This document shows, in pieces, positions 50,028 through 58,382 of a stretch of DNA of 64,000 nt. Each line of letters starts with the position of its first letter. Position 1 is the stretch's first letter. The position numbers and the translations under genes are program-made. This DNA comes from an uncultured Collinsella sp. (GTDB taxonomy: Bacteria > Actinomycetota > Coriobacteriia > Coriobacteriales > Coriobacteriaceae): NCBI GenBank assembly GCA_902491565.1, contig CABUIE010000006.1, forward strand, positions 59,748 through 123,747. Direction: 5' to 3'. The notes under the pieces are model-generated. The model was given only the letters and a program-made list of their open reading frames with translations, did not search any database and had not been told where the DNA came from.

Positions 50028-51317
50028 TTAGCGAATGTTGTAGAACGCAGACTTACCGGCGTAGCGCGCGCTGCCCTCGAGTTCGTCCTCGATGCGGATG
50101 AGCTGGTTGTACTTTGCAATACGGTCGCTGCGGCACGGGGCGCCCGACTTGATCTGACCGGCGTTAACACCCACGACCAGGTCGGCGATTGTGGAGTCCT
50201 CGGTCTCGCCGGAACGGTGACTCACGATGCAAGCGTAGCCGGCCTCCTTGGCAGTCTCGATAGCCTCGAGCGACTCGGTGAGCGTGCCAATCTGGTTGAC
50301 CTTGACCAGGATCGCATTGGCGGCGCCCAGCTCGATGCCCTTCTTAAGGCGCTCGGTGTTGGTGACGAACAGGTCGTCGCCTACGAGCTGCACCTTGTTG
50401 CCAATGCGGCGGGTGAGCTCGACCCAGCCGTCCCAGTCCTCCTCTGCCATACCATCTTCGATGGAGATGATCGGATAGGTGTCGACAAGCTTCTCCCAGT
50501 AATCGACCATCTGAGCGCTCGTGTACTCAACGCCCTCGCCCTTGAGCTCGTACATACCGGTCTCGGCGTTGTAGAACTCGGTCGATGCCGGGTCCATGGC
50601 GTACATGAAGTCGACGCCGGGCTTAAAGCCAGCCTTCTCGACGGCCTTGGTGATGTACTCGAACGGCTCGGCATTGGTCTTGAGGTTGGGCGCGAAGCCG
50701 CCCTCGTCGCCCACGCCGCCGCCAAGGCCGGCCTCGTGCAGCACGCCCTTGAGGGTGTGATAGACCTCGGCGCACCAGCGCAGGCCCTCGGCAAAGCTCG
50801 GAGCACCCACCGGCATGATCATGAACTCCTGGAAGTCAACGTTGTTGTCGGCATGAACGCCGCCGTTGAGGATGTTCATCATGGGCGTGGGCAGCAGGTG
50901 GGCGTTAACGCCGCCCAGATACTGGTACAGCGACAGGCCCGCCGACTCTGCCGCAGCGCGGGCAACGGCCAACGATACGCCCAGAATGGCGTTGGCGCCG
51001 AGCTTGGTTTTGTTGGGCGTGCCGTCGGCGGCAATCAGTGCAGCGTCAACGGCACGCTGATCGAAGGCATCGAGGCCCACGACGGCATCGGCGCACTCGT
51101 TGTTGACATGCTCGACGGCCTGCGAAACGCCCTTGCCCAGGTAGCGACCCTTGTCGCCGTCGCGCAGCTCGCAAGCTTCGAAAGCGCCGGTCGAAGCGCC
51201 CGAAGGCACCATCGCACGACCGAAGCTGCCGTCCTCGAGCACGACCTCGACCTCGACGGTGGGGTTACCGCGGCTGTCGAGCACCTCGCGACCGTAGACA
51301 TCCAAAATATCGCTCAT
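50028..51317 (-). CDS. eno: Enolase
   Basis: Converts 2-phosphoglycerate to phosphoenolpyruvate in glycolysis. The 429-residue protein has ILDVYGREVLDSRGNPTVEV, SGASTGAFEACELRDGD, the Mg ligands in ISIEDGM and VGDDLF, the catalytic Lys in ANAILVKVNQIGTLTE, and SHRSGETEDSTIADL. Full length. It has its own terminator before divIC. Confidence 0.97.
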   Translation of the reverse strand: MSDILDVYGREVLDSRGNPTVEVEVVLEDGSFGRAMVPSGASTGAFEACELRDGDKGRYLGKGVSQAVEHVNNECADAVVGLDAFDQRAVDAALIAADGTPNKTKLGANAILGVSLAVARAAAESAGLSLYQYLGGVNAHLLPTPMMNILNGGVHADNNVDFQEFMIMPVGAPSFAEGLRWCAEVYHTLKGVLHEAGLGGGVGDEGGFAPNLKTNAEPFEYITKAVEKAGFKPGVDFMYAMDPASTEFYNAETGMYELKGEGVEYTSAQMVDYWEKLVDTYPIISIEDGMAEEDWDGWVELTRRIGNKVQLVGDDLFVTNTERLKKGIELGAANAILVKVNQIGTLTESLEAIETAKEAGYACIVSHRSGETEDSTIADLVVGVNAGQIKSGAPCRSDRIAKYNQLIRIEDELEGSARYAGKSAFYNIR

Positions 51318-51454
51318 GTTGTCTCCCTCTCACTTGGAAACGTAGTGGTTGCAAGCGACCGGCTGACCGTGCACCGTCGGTGCGCCTCCGTAAGTTAGCC
51401 ATGTCGCACTTTTTGCATTATGCCCTAAGTTAGCCGAGGGATACACTTGTTTTT

Positions 51455-51502
51455 CGAAAAATTTAGCGGGAACGATGAGGCGTGTCAGCTCGTCGTTCCC
51501 GC
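51455..51502 (-). terminator. Terminator of mazG
   Basis: GCGGGAACGATGAG (51466-51479) pairs with CTCGTCGTTCCCGC (51489-51502) with one mismatch, followed by TAAATTTTT on the minus strand. Confidence 0.85.
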
Positions 51503-51506
51503 GGTT

Positions 51507-52355
51507 TTACTCCTCCGCCTTTGCGGCATCCCACAGGTCGTTGAGGCCATGGGTCGAAAGCTCAGCCAGATCCACATGGGCGTTGGCCGCCATCTGCTCC
51601 ATCGCGGCCCAGCGACGGCGGAACTTGGCCGTGCTCGCGCGCAGGGCGCTCTCGGCGTCGATGCCCTCCTTGCGCGCAACGTTGACCAGGGCAAAGAGCA
51701 GGTCGCCAAACTCCATCTCGCGCTCGGGCGAGCCGGGAGCCTCGGCCTCAAACTCGGCACGCTCCTCGGCGACCTCGTCCCACACGTCCTGGACCGTCTC
51801 CCACTCAAAGCCCACGGCCGCTGCCTTGCGCGACACCTTCTGAGCCTGCATCAGCGCCGGCAGATGCGTGGGCACGCCGTCGAGCAGCCCCTCGGGCGCA
51901 GCCTCGCCTGCCGCCACGGCTTTGTCCTTGGCGGCCTTCTCAGCAAGCTTGACCTCGTCCCAGATCTTGAGCACCTCGTCGGAGTTATCGGCATCCGCAT
52001 CGCCAAACACGTGTGGGTGGCGGCGGATGAGCTTGGCGTCGATATCGCGTGCCACATCGGCCAGCGTAAACTCACCGGCGTCCGCCGCAATCTGCGCATG
52101 CAGTACCACCTGCATGAGCACGTCGCCGAGCTCCTCGCGCAGATGCGCCGCGTCGTCCGCCTCGATGCAATCGAGCGCCTCGTAGGCTTCCTCGATCATG
52201 TTCTTACCGATGCTCTGGTGCGTCTGCTCGCGGTCCCACGGGCAGCCGTCGGGCTGACGCAGGCGCCAGATGGTCTGCACCAGATGCTGCAGCTCGGCCG
52301 ACGCGTCGACCAGCGTGGACAGGTCGCGCGAGCCCTCGGCATTTTGCTGAGCCAT
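51507..52355 (-). CDS. mazG: MazG nucleoside triphosphate pyrophosphohydrolase
   Basis: A house-cleaning enzyme that removes odd NTPs or lowers (p)ppGpp levels. The 282-residue protein has two MazG domains as in E. coli: LRQPDGCPWDREQTHQSI, the metal-binding EEAYEALDCIE and EELGDVLMQVVLHAQIA in the first, and VGFEWETVQDVWDEVAEERAEFEAE with EFGDLLFALVNVAR in the second. Between yfcE (2 bp upstream) and eno. Confidence 0.94.
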   Translation of the reverse strand: MAQQNAEGSRDLSTLVDASAELQHLVQTIWRLRQPDGCPWDREQTHQSIGKNMIEEAYEALDCIEADDAAHLREELGDVLMQVVLHAQIAADAGEFTLADVARDIDAKLIRRHPHVFGDADADNSDEVLKIWDEVKLAEKAAKDKAVAAGEAAPEGLLDGVPTHLPALMQAQKVSRKAAAVGFEWETVQDVWDEVAEERAEFEAEAPGSPEREMEFGDLLFALVNVARKEGIDAESALRASTAKFRRRWAAMEQMAANAHVDLAELSTHGLNDLWDAAKAEE

Positions 52356-52357
52356 GG

Positions 52358-52906
52358 TTAGTCCTCCTCCATGATCACGTGACGGAACGCACCGCCCTCG
52401 TAGATGCCGTAGCTGTGCGTACCGTCCTTGGGAATGCTCACGCTGCCGGGATTGAAGAGCCGCAGGCCCGGGTGCGCCTCGCTTGCCTCGTTAACCTTGA
52501 TGTGCGTGTGGCCGTAGACGAGCGCGGAGCCCTCGGGCAGCGCGGGCGCGTGGTCGACGCTGTTGTGCATGCCGGCGCCAAAGACGTGGCCGTGTGTCAG
52601 GAACAGCTCGCGGCCGGTCTCGTCGAACAGCGTGGCGTAGTCGGCCATAACGGGGAAGTCGAGCACCATCTGGTCGACCTCGGCGTCACAGTTGCCGCGC
52701 ACCGCGATGATGCGGTCGGCCAGGGCGTTGAGCAGCGGAATCACACGCTTGGGGGCGTAGTCGCGCGGAAGGTCGTTGCGCGGGCCGTGGTAGAGCAGGT
52801 CGCCCAGCAGAACGATGCGGTCGGGTTGCTCGGACTCGATGGCGGCGCAGAGGCGCTCGGTCCAGTATGCCGAGCCGTGGATGTCGGAGGCGATGAGGTA
52901 TTTCAT
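52358..52906 (-). CDS. yfcE: YfcE-type phosphodiesterase
   Basis: A small metal-dependent phosphodiesterase active on artificial substrates; the natural one is unknown. The 182-residue protein has MKYLIASDIHGS, LGDLLYHG, VRGNCDAEVDQ, THGHVFG and YGHTHI, followed by LFNPGSVSIPKDG. ATG 52906 has AAAGGA upstream. It is 2 bp before mazG, so the two are cotranscribed. Confidence 0.93.
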   Translation of the reverse strand: MKYLIASDIHGSAYWTERLCAAIESEQPDRIVLLGDLLYHGPRNDLPRDYAPKRVIPLLNALADRIIAVRGNCDAEVDQMVLDFPVMADYATLFDETGRELFLTHGHVFGAGMHNSVDHAPALPEGSALVYGHTHIKVNEASEAHPGLRLFNPGSVSIPKDGTHSYGIYEGGAFRHVIMEED

Positions 52907-52961
52907 GGTGGTCCTTTCGGGTGGGGTTGATATGACTGGGCGCGGGATGTCGCCGGCCGCG

Positions 52962-53447
52962 CTATTCAAATCGCAGTGCCGCGCTCTGGGCCGCCTGCAT
53001 CACGCGTTGGAGCGGTACGTTGTGCTCGCGAGCGAGGCGGGAGCAGTCCTCGTACTCGGGCGCCGCACGCTCACTGCCGTCGGGCAGAGTGGCCACTTTG
53101 ACGGCCACCTCGCCCCAAGGCGTCGCCACCTGCTCAAAGCGGCGCGGCAGGCAGACGCGCTCCATAATCTGGCGCCGGATACCGTTGGTCGTGGTTTCCA
53201 AAAAGATGATCGTCTGCAGACGGTCAATGTCCTCGCGGACGCAGATTACCTGCAGCTGCCAGCCGGGACGACCTTTTTTGCAGTAGAGAGGCAGCCAGTG
53301 CACTTCGCGGGCGCCCGCCTCGCGCAAGCGGTCGGCGGCATAGGCGAGTACCTCGGGCGACGCATCGTCGATGTCGCACTCTAGCTTGACGATGGTCTCG
53401 GGCGCATCGGTCTCGCGGGACAGCGGAGATGTACTTCCACGTTGCAT
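52962..53447 (-). CDS. Standalone LarC2-like domain (nickel insertion for the NPN cofactor)
   Basis: 161 residues that match the C-terminal half of LarC (DUF111): VKLECDIDDASPEVLAYAADRLREAGAREVHWLPLYCKKGRPG, then VCLPRRFEQVATPWGEVAVKV and PEYEDCSRLAREHNVPL. LarC inserts nickel into the pincer cofactor of lactate racemase-type enzymes, using CTP; in some bacteria larC1 and larC2 are separate or joined by frameshifting. Here there is no LarC1 part upstream and no larB or larE in view. ATG 53447 has GGA about 10 nt upstream. It lies 55 bp before yfcE. Confidence 0.8.
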   Translation of the reverse strand: MQRGSTSPLSRETDAPETIVKLECDIDDASPEVLAYAADRLREAGAREVHWLPLYCKKGRPGWQLQVICVREDIDRLQTIIFLETTTNGIRRQIMERVCLPRRFEQVATPWGEVAVKVATLPDGSERAAPEYEDCSRLAREHNVPLQRVMQAAQSAALRFE

Positions 53448-53552
53448 ACGGTCCGGATCCTTTCCGCACGGGCTCGTTTTATTCACCCAAACGCTAGCAC
53501 ATCGGACGTGGCACAGGCGTGACTTTCGTCCGTCGCCGCCCTCGCCCCTATC

Positions 53553-53620
53553 CAAACATGTACATCAGCCTCCAAACATGTCATTTTATGTCGGTTTTGG
53601 AGGCTGACGTACATGTTTTG
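53553..53620. repeat. Palindromic repeat, family 4 (AACATGTAC...CAGCCTCCAAA)
   Basis: Arms 53553-53576 and 53596-53620 pair over about 24 positions with one mismatch and one extra base. It lies between the LarC2 gene and the divergent PHP phosphatase gene. Confidence 0.8.
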
Positions 53621-53739
53621 AGAGCAAGCGAGGCCGCGCCGCGCAGCCTTTCCGATCGATTTCGAGCTCCGGCGTGCGCGGTGTGTTGAGAGCTGCACCA
53701 TTACAATGGAGCAGATTCGCCGAATGCAAAGGAGTCGCC

Positions 53740-54651
53740 ATGCCCGCCTGCCCGCTGGTCGATTGCCACACCCACACCTCGTTTTCGGACGGCCATGCCT
53801 CATTTGAGGACAACGTCCGCGCCGCTGCCGCCGCCGGCTGCCGCGTCATGGTCTCGACCGACCATCTCACCCTGCCCGCCAGCATGGACGCCAGCTGCGA
53901 AGTGCAGGTTGTCGAGGGCGACTTGCCGGCACATCGTCTGGCCTTTGAGGACGCCCGCAAACTCGCCGCGCAGATTGCGCCGGAGCTCACCTTTATCTAT
54001 GGCTTTGAATGCGATTGGTACGAGGGCTGCGAGCCTTTGGTTGAGCGCTGGTCCCAGGGCGCCGTCGTACGTCTGGGCAGCGTGCATTGGATTGGCAACC
54101 CCGGCGATATTGCGGCCGGTGCCACGGGTACGGCGGGAACGGAAAACGTCACTCGCCCCGATACACCCGATTCCCTTTGCGGTTGGATCGACGACGACAC
54201 CAACCTGCACGTTTGGGAAAACCTGGAAGTACACGGCGTGTGGGAGCGCTACGTCGACGACTGGTGCCGTGCTTGCGAAAGCTCACTCAACTTTGACGTG
54301 ATGGCCCATCCCGACCTGGTCATGCGCTTTTCGAAGGAGGGCTTTGCGCCCGATTTTGACCCGACGCCGTTTTGGGAGCAGATGGCCGAATGCGCCCACG
54401 ATACGGGTCGCCGCGTTGAGGTCTCGACCGCCGCACCGCGCAAGGGACTCGACGACTACTATCCCGCGACCGGGCTGTTGCGTTGCTTCGCCCACGCCGA
54501 GGTACCCATCACCTTTGGCTCGGACGCGCACCGCGCCTGCGATATTTGCTGGAACATCCGCGAGGCTCAGGCCCACGCCTACGACTGTGGTTATCGAACC
54601 TTCGACATCCCCCACCCCACCGGAGAATGGGAATCCATACCCCTCGCCTAA
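53740..54651 (+). CDS. hisK: PHP-family histidinol-phosphatase
   Basis: Removes phosphate from histidinol phosphate, the eighth step of histidine synthesis. The 303-residue PHP domain has the metal motifs DCHTHTSFSDGHASFEDNV, STDHL, FGFE-like YGFECDWYEG, GSVHWI, DVMAHPDLVMRFS and FGSDAHRACDI. ATG 53740 has AAAGGAG 5 nt upstream. The his operon otherwise lacks a phosphatase (its HisB has only the dehydratase domain), and this gene ends 2 bp from hisE on the opposite strand, so the role is well supported though the PHP family has other members. Confidence 0.87.
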   Translation: MPACPLVDCHTHTSFSDGHASFEDNVRAAAAAGCRVMVSTDHLTLPASMDASCEVQVVEGDLPAHRLAFEDARKLAAQIAPELTFIYGFECDWYEGCEPLVERWSQGAVVRLGSVHWIGNPGDIAAGATGTAGTENVTRPDTPDSLCGWIDDDTNLHVWENLEVHGVWERYVDDWCRACESSLNFDVMAHPDLVMRFSKEGFAPDFDPTPFWEQMAECAHDTGRRVEVSTAAPRKGLDDYYPATGLLRCFAHAEVPITFGSDAHRACDICWNIREAQAHAYDCGYRTFDIPHPTGEWESIPLA

Positions 54652-54653
54652 GA

Positions 54654-54971
54654 CTAGTGGCGGCGAGCGTTGAGCTCACCGGCCAGCTCGTCGAGGGTGA
54701 TACCGTAGCGCTCGAGCGTTACGAGCAGGTGGTAGACCAGGTCGCCGGCCTCGTAGCGAATGTGATCGTGATCGTTATCCTTGCAGGCCATGATGACCTC
54801 GCTCGCCTCCTCGGCAAGCTTCTTGAGCAGCTCGTCCTCGACGTCGGTCAACAGACGAGCGGTGTAGCTCTCCTGTGGCGACGCATCGCGACGACCGTGA
54901 ATCACCTCGGCCAGACCCGTCAGCGTCTCGCCGATATTTCCATCCTGAACATTTGCGGTGCGCACACCCAT
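54654..54971 (-). CDS. hisE: Phosphoribosyl-ATP pyrophosphatase
   Basis: Second step of histidine synthesis: PR-ATP to PR-AMP and pyrophosphate. The 105-residue helical protein has SYTARLLTDVEDELLKKLAEEASEVIMACKDND with the metal-binding Glu residues, and YEAGDLVYHLLVTLERYGI. It is separate from hisI, as in most Actinomycetota. Last gene of the his operon. Confidence 0.95.
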   Translation of the reverse strand: MGVRTANVQDGNIGETLTGLAEVIHGRRDASPQESYTARLLTDVEDELLKKLAEEASEVIMACKDNDHDHIRYEAGDLVYHLLVTLERYGITLDELAGELNARRH

Positions 54972-55017
54972 AGTTCAATCCTTTCCGTTTTACCGAGCGC
55001 CCAACAGGACGCCCGCC

Positions 55018-55347
55018 TTAGGCGAGTTTCTTAAAGAAGCAGGTACGGTTGCCGGTGTGGCAAGCCGGGCCCGGAGAGTCAACCTTGACCAGCAGCGTAT
55101 CGCTATCGCAGTCGGCCCAGAGTTCCTTGACCTCCTGCATATTGCCGCTCGTCGCTCCCTTGTTCCAGAGCTCCTGGCGGCTGCGACTCCAAAACCACGT
55201 GGTCCCGGTCTTGAGCGTCAGCCCCACCGACTCCTCGTTCATCCAAGCAACCATAAGCACCTCACCGGTGTCATATTGCTGAACCACACAAGGAATCAGC
55301 CCCTTGGCGTCATATTTAAGATCCGCTGGAGTAGTAATTTCTTTCAT
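55018..55347 (-). CDS. hisI: Phosphoribosyl-AMP cyclohydrolase
   Basis: Opens the purine ring of PR-AMP, the third step. The 109-residue protein has VAWMNEESVGLTLKTGTTWFWSRSR, the metal site CDSDTLLVKVD, and the zinc motif CHTGNRTCF. ATG 55347 is the family start; the long frame above is unrelated. It follows hisF after 141 bp. Confidence 0.95.
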   Translation of the reverse strand: MKEITTPADLKYDAKGLIPCVVQQYDTGEVLMVAWMNEESVGLTLKTGTTWFWSRSRQELWNKGATSGNMQEVKELWADCDSDTLLVKVDSPGPACHTGNRTCFFKKLA

Positions 55348-55488
55348 TTCAATTCCCCAATTTAAACATCGCCGGTTGGCGAGGGTTGTCCAGGTACCGC
55401 AGGTTGCCGCGAAAGAGGAGCGACGCGTACTTTGGTACGCGAGCGACGGTTTGAGCGGCAAGATGCGGTGCCTGGGCAAGCCGCAGCG

Positions 55489-56271
55489 CTAGAAGTCCAA
55501 CCTGACAGGAATGCCCTGCGACGCCATATACTCTTTGACTTCGCGAATGCTGAAGGTTCCAAAGTGAAAGACGCTGGCAGCCAGCACGGCGTCGGCCTCG
55601 CCCTCGATCACACCCTCGGCAAAATGCTCGAGCGTACCCACGCCGCCGCTCGCGATGACGGGAATCGGCACCGCGCGCGCCACGGCACGGGTGAGTGCCA
55701 GGTCGAAGCCAGCCTTGGTGCCGTCGCGATCCATGCTGGTGAGCAAGATCTCACCGGCGCCGCGACGAGCCGCCTCCTCGGCCCACGCCACCGCGTCGAT
55801 ACCCGTGGCGTTGCGACCGCCCGCCGTGAAGACCTCCCACTTGTCGGCTCCGGATGCGCCGGGCAGGCCGACGCGTTTGGCATCAATCGCCACGACCACG
55901 GCCTGGCTGCCAAAGGCCGCGGCGGCTTGGCTGATCAACGACGGATCGCGCACGGCCGCCGAGTTAAGCGACACCTTGTCGGCGCCGGCGGCAACCATGG
56001 TCCGCATGCCCGCCAAGTCGCGAAAACCGCCGCCCACGGTATAGGGAATAGCGAGCTCCTCGGCCGCATGCGCCGCCATCTCGATAGTCGTCGCACGGTT
56101 GTCACTCGTCGCGGTAATGTCCAAAAATACGACCTCGTCCGCACCCTCGCGGTCGTAGGCGCGGGCCAGCTCCACCGGGTCGCCCGCATCGCGCAGGCTC
56201 ACAAAGTTGACGCCCTTGACCACACGACCGCCCTTGACGTCCAGGCAGGGAATCACACGTTTGGTAAGCAT
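55489..56271 (-). CDS. hisF: Imidazole glycerol phosphate synthase subunit HisF
   Basis: The cyclase half of IGP synthase; uses ammonia from HisH and PRFAR to give IGP and AICAR. The 260-residue barrel has the catalytic IPCLDVKGGRVVKGVNF, DITATSDNR, VAIDAKR (second catalytic Asp) and IASGGVGT. It follows hisA by 3 bp. Confidence 0.96.
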   Translation of the reverse strand: MLTKRVIPCLDVKGGRVVKGVNFVSLRDAGDPVELARAYDREGADEVVFLDITATSDNRATTIEMAAHAAEELAIPYTVGGGFRDLAGMRTMVAAGADKVSLNSAAVRDPSLISQAAAAFGSQAVVVAIDAKRVGLPGASGADKWEVFTAGGRNATGIDAVAWAEEAARRGAGEILLTSMDRDGTKAGFDLALTRAVARAVPIPVIASGGVGTLEHFAEGVIEGEADAVLAASVFHFGTFSIREVKEYMASQGIPVRLDF

Positions 56272-56274
56272 GGG

Positions 56275-57018
56275 CTACTCCTCCCCTCGGGCGGCGGCCA
56301 GCGCCTGGGCCAGCGTAAAATTGCCCTCGTAGAGCGCACGACCGGTGATGGCGCCCTCGATGGCATCCTCGCCCACCGCGGCAAGCGCGCGGATATCGTC
56401 GAGCGTCGAGATGCCGCCCGACGCCACGACGGGAAAGCCCGCGACCTGCGCCACATGGCGATATGCTGCCACGTCGATGCCCGTCTGCATGCCGTCGCGC
56501 GCGATGTCGGTATACACCAGATGTTTAAAGCCCAGCTCGGTGAGCTGCGCCACGGCGTCATCGAGTGCCACGCCTGCGCCGTCACGCCAGCCGTTCACCT
56601 TGACCTGGCCGTCGCGCGAGGCGATGTCTGCCACCAGCAGCTCGCCAAAGCCTTGGGCCGCCACCTCGGCAAAACCCGGCTCGGTCACCAGCACGGTACC
56701 CAGCGCAATGCGACGCGCACCGTAGCCGGCCAACTCGTCGATGCGCGCGAGCGAGCGGACGCCGCCGCCCACGTCCACAGACAGACCGTCGACGCCGCAG
56801 ATGGCCTTAATCGCCGCCGAGTTAGCAGCGCGCGCGTCCTCGTCCTCGCCAAAGGCGGCGGACAGGTCGACGACGTGCACCCAGCTCGCGCCCTGCTCGG
56901 CAAACGAGCGGGCAACGGCCACGGGGTCGTCGGAATATACCTTGCAGCGGCTGCGGTCGCCGCGCTCCAGGCGCACAACCTTGCCGCCGATCAGATCGAT
57001 TGCGGGAAACAGGATCAT
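56275..57018 (-). CDS. hisA: ProFAR isomerase HisA
   Basis: Amadori isomerisation of ProFAR to PRFAR. The 247-residue barrel has FPAIDLIGGKVVRLERGD, SVDVGGGVRSL, LGTVLV, YTDIARDGMQTG and VASGGIST. It overlaps hisH by 4 bp (ATGA). In Actinobacteria such as Streptomyces HisA is replaced by PriA, which also serves tryptophan synthesis; nothing here settles whether this enzyme is dual. Confidence 0.94.
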   Translation of the reverse strand: MILFPAIDLIGGKVVRLERGDRSRCKVYSDDPVAVARSFAEQGASWVHVVDLSAAFGEDEDARAANSAAIKAICGVDGLSVDVGGGVRSLARIDELAGYGARRIALGTVLVTEPGFAEVAAQGFGELLVADIASRDGQVKVNGWRDGAGVALDDAVAQLTELGFKHLVYTDIARDGMQTGIDVAAYRHVAQVAGFPVVASGGISTLDDIRALAAVGEDAIEGAITGRALYEGNFTLAQALAAARGEE

Positions 57019-57716
57019 CGGCCGGCCTCCTCGACGATGTTGACGAAGTTCTTAAGGATGCGCTGCCCCAGCGCGGAGGATTTCTCGGGATGGAACTGGC
57101 AGCCCCACACGTTGCCATGGCGCACGATGCACGGGAAGCTCCGCGTATAGTGCGTGCGCGCCAGCACATCGGCGGCATCGGTGTCGTCGGCCACCGCGTA
57201 GCTGTGGGTAAAGTACATGTTGGCACCCTCGGCAAAACCGGCAAGCAGCGGATCGGCCGCACCGGCGGGCGTCATGTGCACCTGGTCCCAGCCCACGTGC
57301 GGCACCTTCAGGCGACTCGACTCCAGGCGCGTGCACGAGCCGCACATAATACCCAGGCCATCGACCCAGGGACCGCCAGCCCGCTCGGAGGCGTTGCCGT
57401 CGGCGACCGCGCCCTCGTCCGCAGGCACGCCCTCGTTGCCGCGCTCAAAAAACAGCTGAAGGCCCAGGCAGATGCCGAGCAGCGGAGTCCCGGCGGCGAC
57501 GGCATCGAGCACCGCGTCCGCCTCGCCGCTCTGGCGCATAAAGGCGATCGCGTCATAAAACGCGCCCACGCCCGGGATGACCAGGCCGTCGGCGCGGCGG
57601 ATCTGCTCCGGATCGTCCGACGTGCAGGCGGCGGCACCGGCGCGCGCAAGCCCGCGCGCAACGCTCGACAAGTTGCCCTTGTGGTAGTCGACCACCACGA
57701 TTTTCGGTTCGCCCAC
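57015..57716 (-). CDS. hisH: Imidazole glycerol phosphate synthase amidotransferase HisH
   Basis: Frees ammonia from glutamine for HisF. The 233-residue class I amidotransferase has the catalytic Cys in LLGICLGLQLFFE, and the His/Glu in CQFHPEKSS. An insertion of about 25 residues (VPADEGAVADGNASERAGGPWVD) follows the Cys region, longer than usual. Confidence 0.95.
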   Translation of the reverse strand: MGEPKIVVVDYHKGNLSSVARGLARAGAAACTSDDPEQIRRADGLVIPGVGAFYDAIAFMRQSGEADAVLDAVAAGTPLLGICLGLQLFFERGNEGVPADEGAVADGNASERAGGPWVDGLGIMCGSCTRLESSRLKVPHVGWDQVHMTPAGAADPLLAGFAEGANMYFTHSYAVADDTDAADVLARTHYTRSFPCIVRHGNVWGCQFHPEKSSALGQRILKNFVNIVEEAGR

Positions 57717-57741
57717 GCGACCCTCCTTTTCCCATCATCCA

Positions 57742-57780
57742 AAACCACCACAAAGGGGACAGGCACCTTTGTGGTGGTTT
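57742..57780. repeat. 15-bp palindrome inside the his operon, family 3
   Basis: AAACCACCACAAAGG (57742-57756) pairs perfectly with 57766-57780; loop GGACAGGCA holds the family core. It sits between hisB and hisH. Confidence 0.8.
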
Positions 57781-57794
57781 GTGCAATCCGTCAG

Positions 57795-58382
57795 CTACAG
57801 TGAACCCTTGGTGCTGGGGATGCCCTGCACGCGGGAATCGAGCTCGCAGGCGTGGCGCATCGTGCGGCCCACGGCCTTAAAGGCGGCCTCGATAATGTGG
57901 TGCGAATTGCCGCCCGCCAGCTCACGCACGTGCAGCGTGAGCTTGGCATCGCGCGCAAAGGCGTAGAAGAACTCGACGGCCAGCTCGGTATCAAAGGTGC
58001 CCACGCGCTCGGTCGGCACGGGCAGCTCGCAGTAGGCCTGCCCGCGGCCCGAAATATCAACAGCAGCCATCACGAGTGTCTCGTCCATGGCGATTGCCGC
58101 ATCGGCAAAGCGTGTAATGCCCGCCTTGTTGCCCAACGCTTGGCAAAACGCCTCGCCCAGCACGATGCCCGTGTCCTCGACGGTATGGTGCGCATCGACC
58201 TCCACGTCGCCTACCGCATGCACCGTCAGATCAAACAGGCCATGGCGGCCAAAGGCGTTGAGCATATGGTCGAAAAACGGTACACCGGTCGAGATATCGC
58301 ACACGCCGCATCCATCCAGGTCGAGCTTGACGACAATGTCGGTCTCCCCCGTCTCGCGGGTCACCTCGGCATAGCGGTCCAT
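57795..58382 (-). CDS. hisB: Imidazoleglycerol-phosphate dehydratase
   Basis: Sixth step: IGP to imidazole acetol phosphate. The 195-residue Mn enzyme has the paired GVPFFDHMLNAFGRHG and VDAHHTVEDTGIVLGEAF, and later GGNSHHIIEAAFKAVGR. It has no phosphatase domain, in contrast to the E. coli fusion. Directly after hisC (no gap). Confidence 0.96.
   Translation of the reverse strand: MDRYAEVTRETGETDIVVKLDLDGCGVCDISTGVPFFDHMLNAFGRHGLFDLTVHAVGDVEVDAHHTVEDTGIVLGEAFCQALGNKAGITRFADAAIAMDETLVMAAVDISGRGQAYCELPVPTERVGTFDTELAVEFFYAFARDAKLTLHVRELAGGNSHHIIEAAFKAVGRTMRHACELDSRVQGIPSTKGSL

Noticed and set aside
51507..52355. mazG as part of a MazEF toxin-antitoxin module
   Set aside because: No mazE or mazF is adjacent; its neighbours are yfcE and eno, the usual housekeeping setting.
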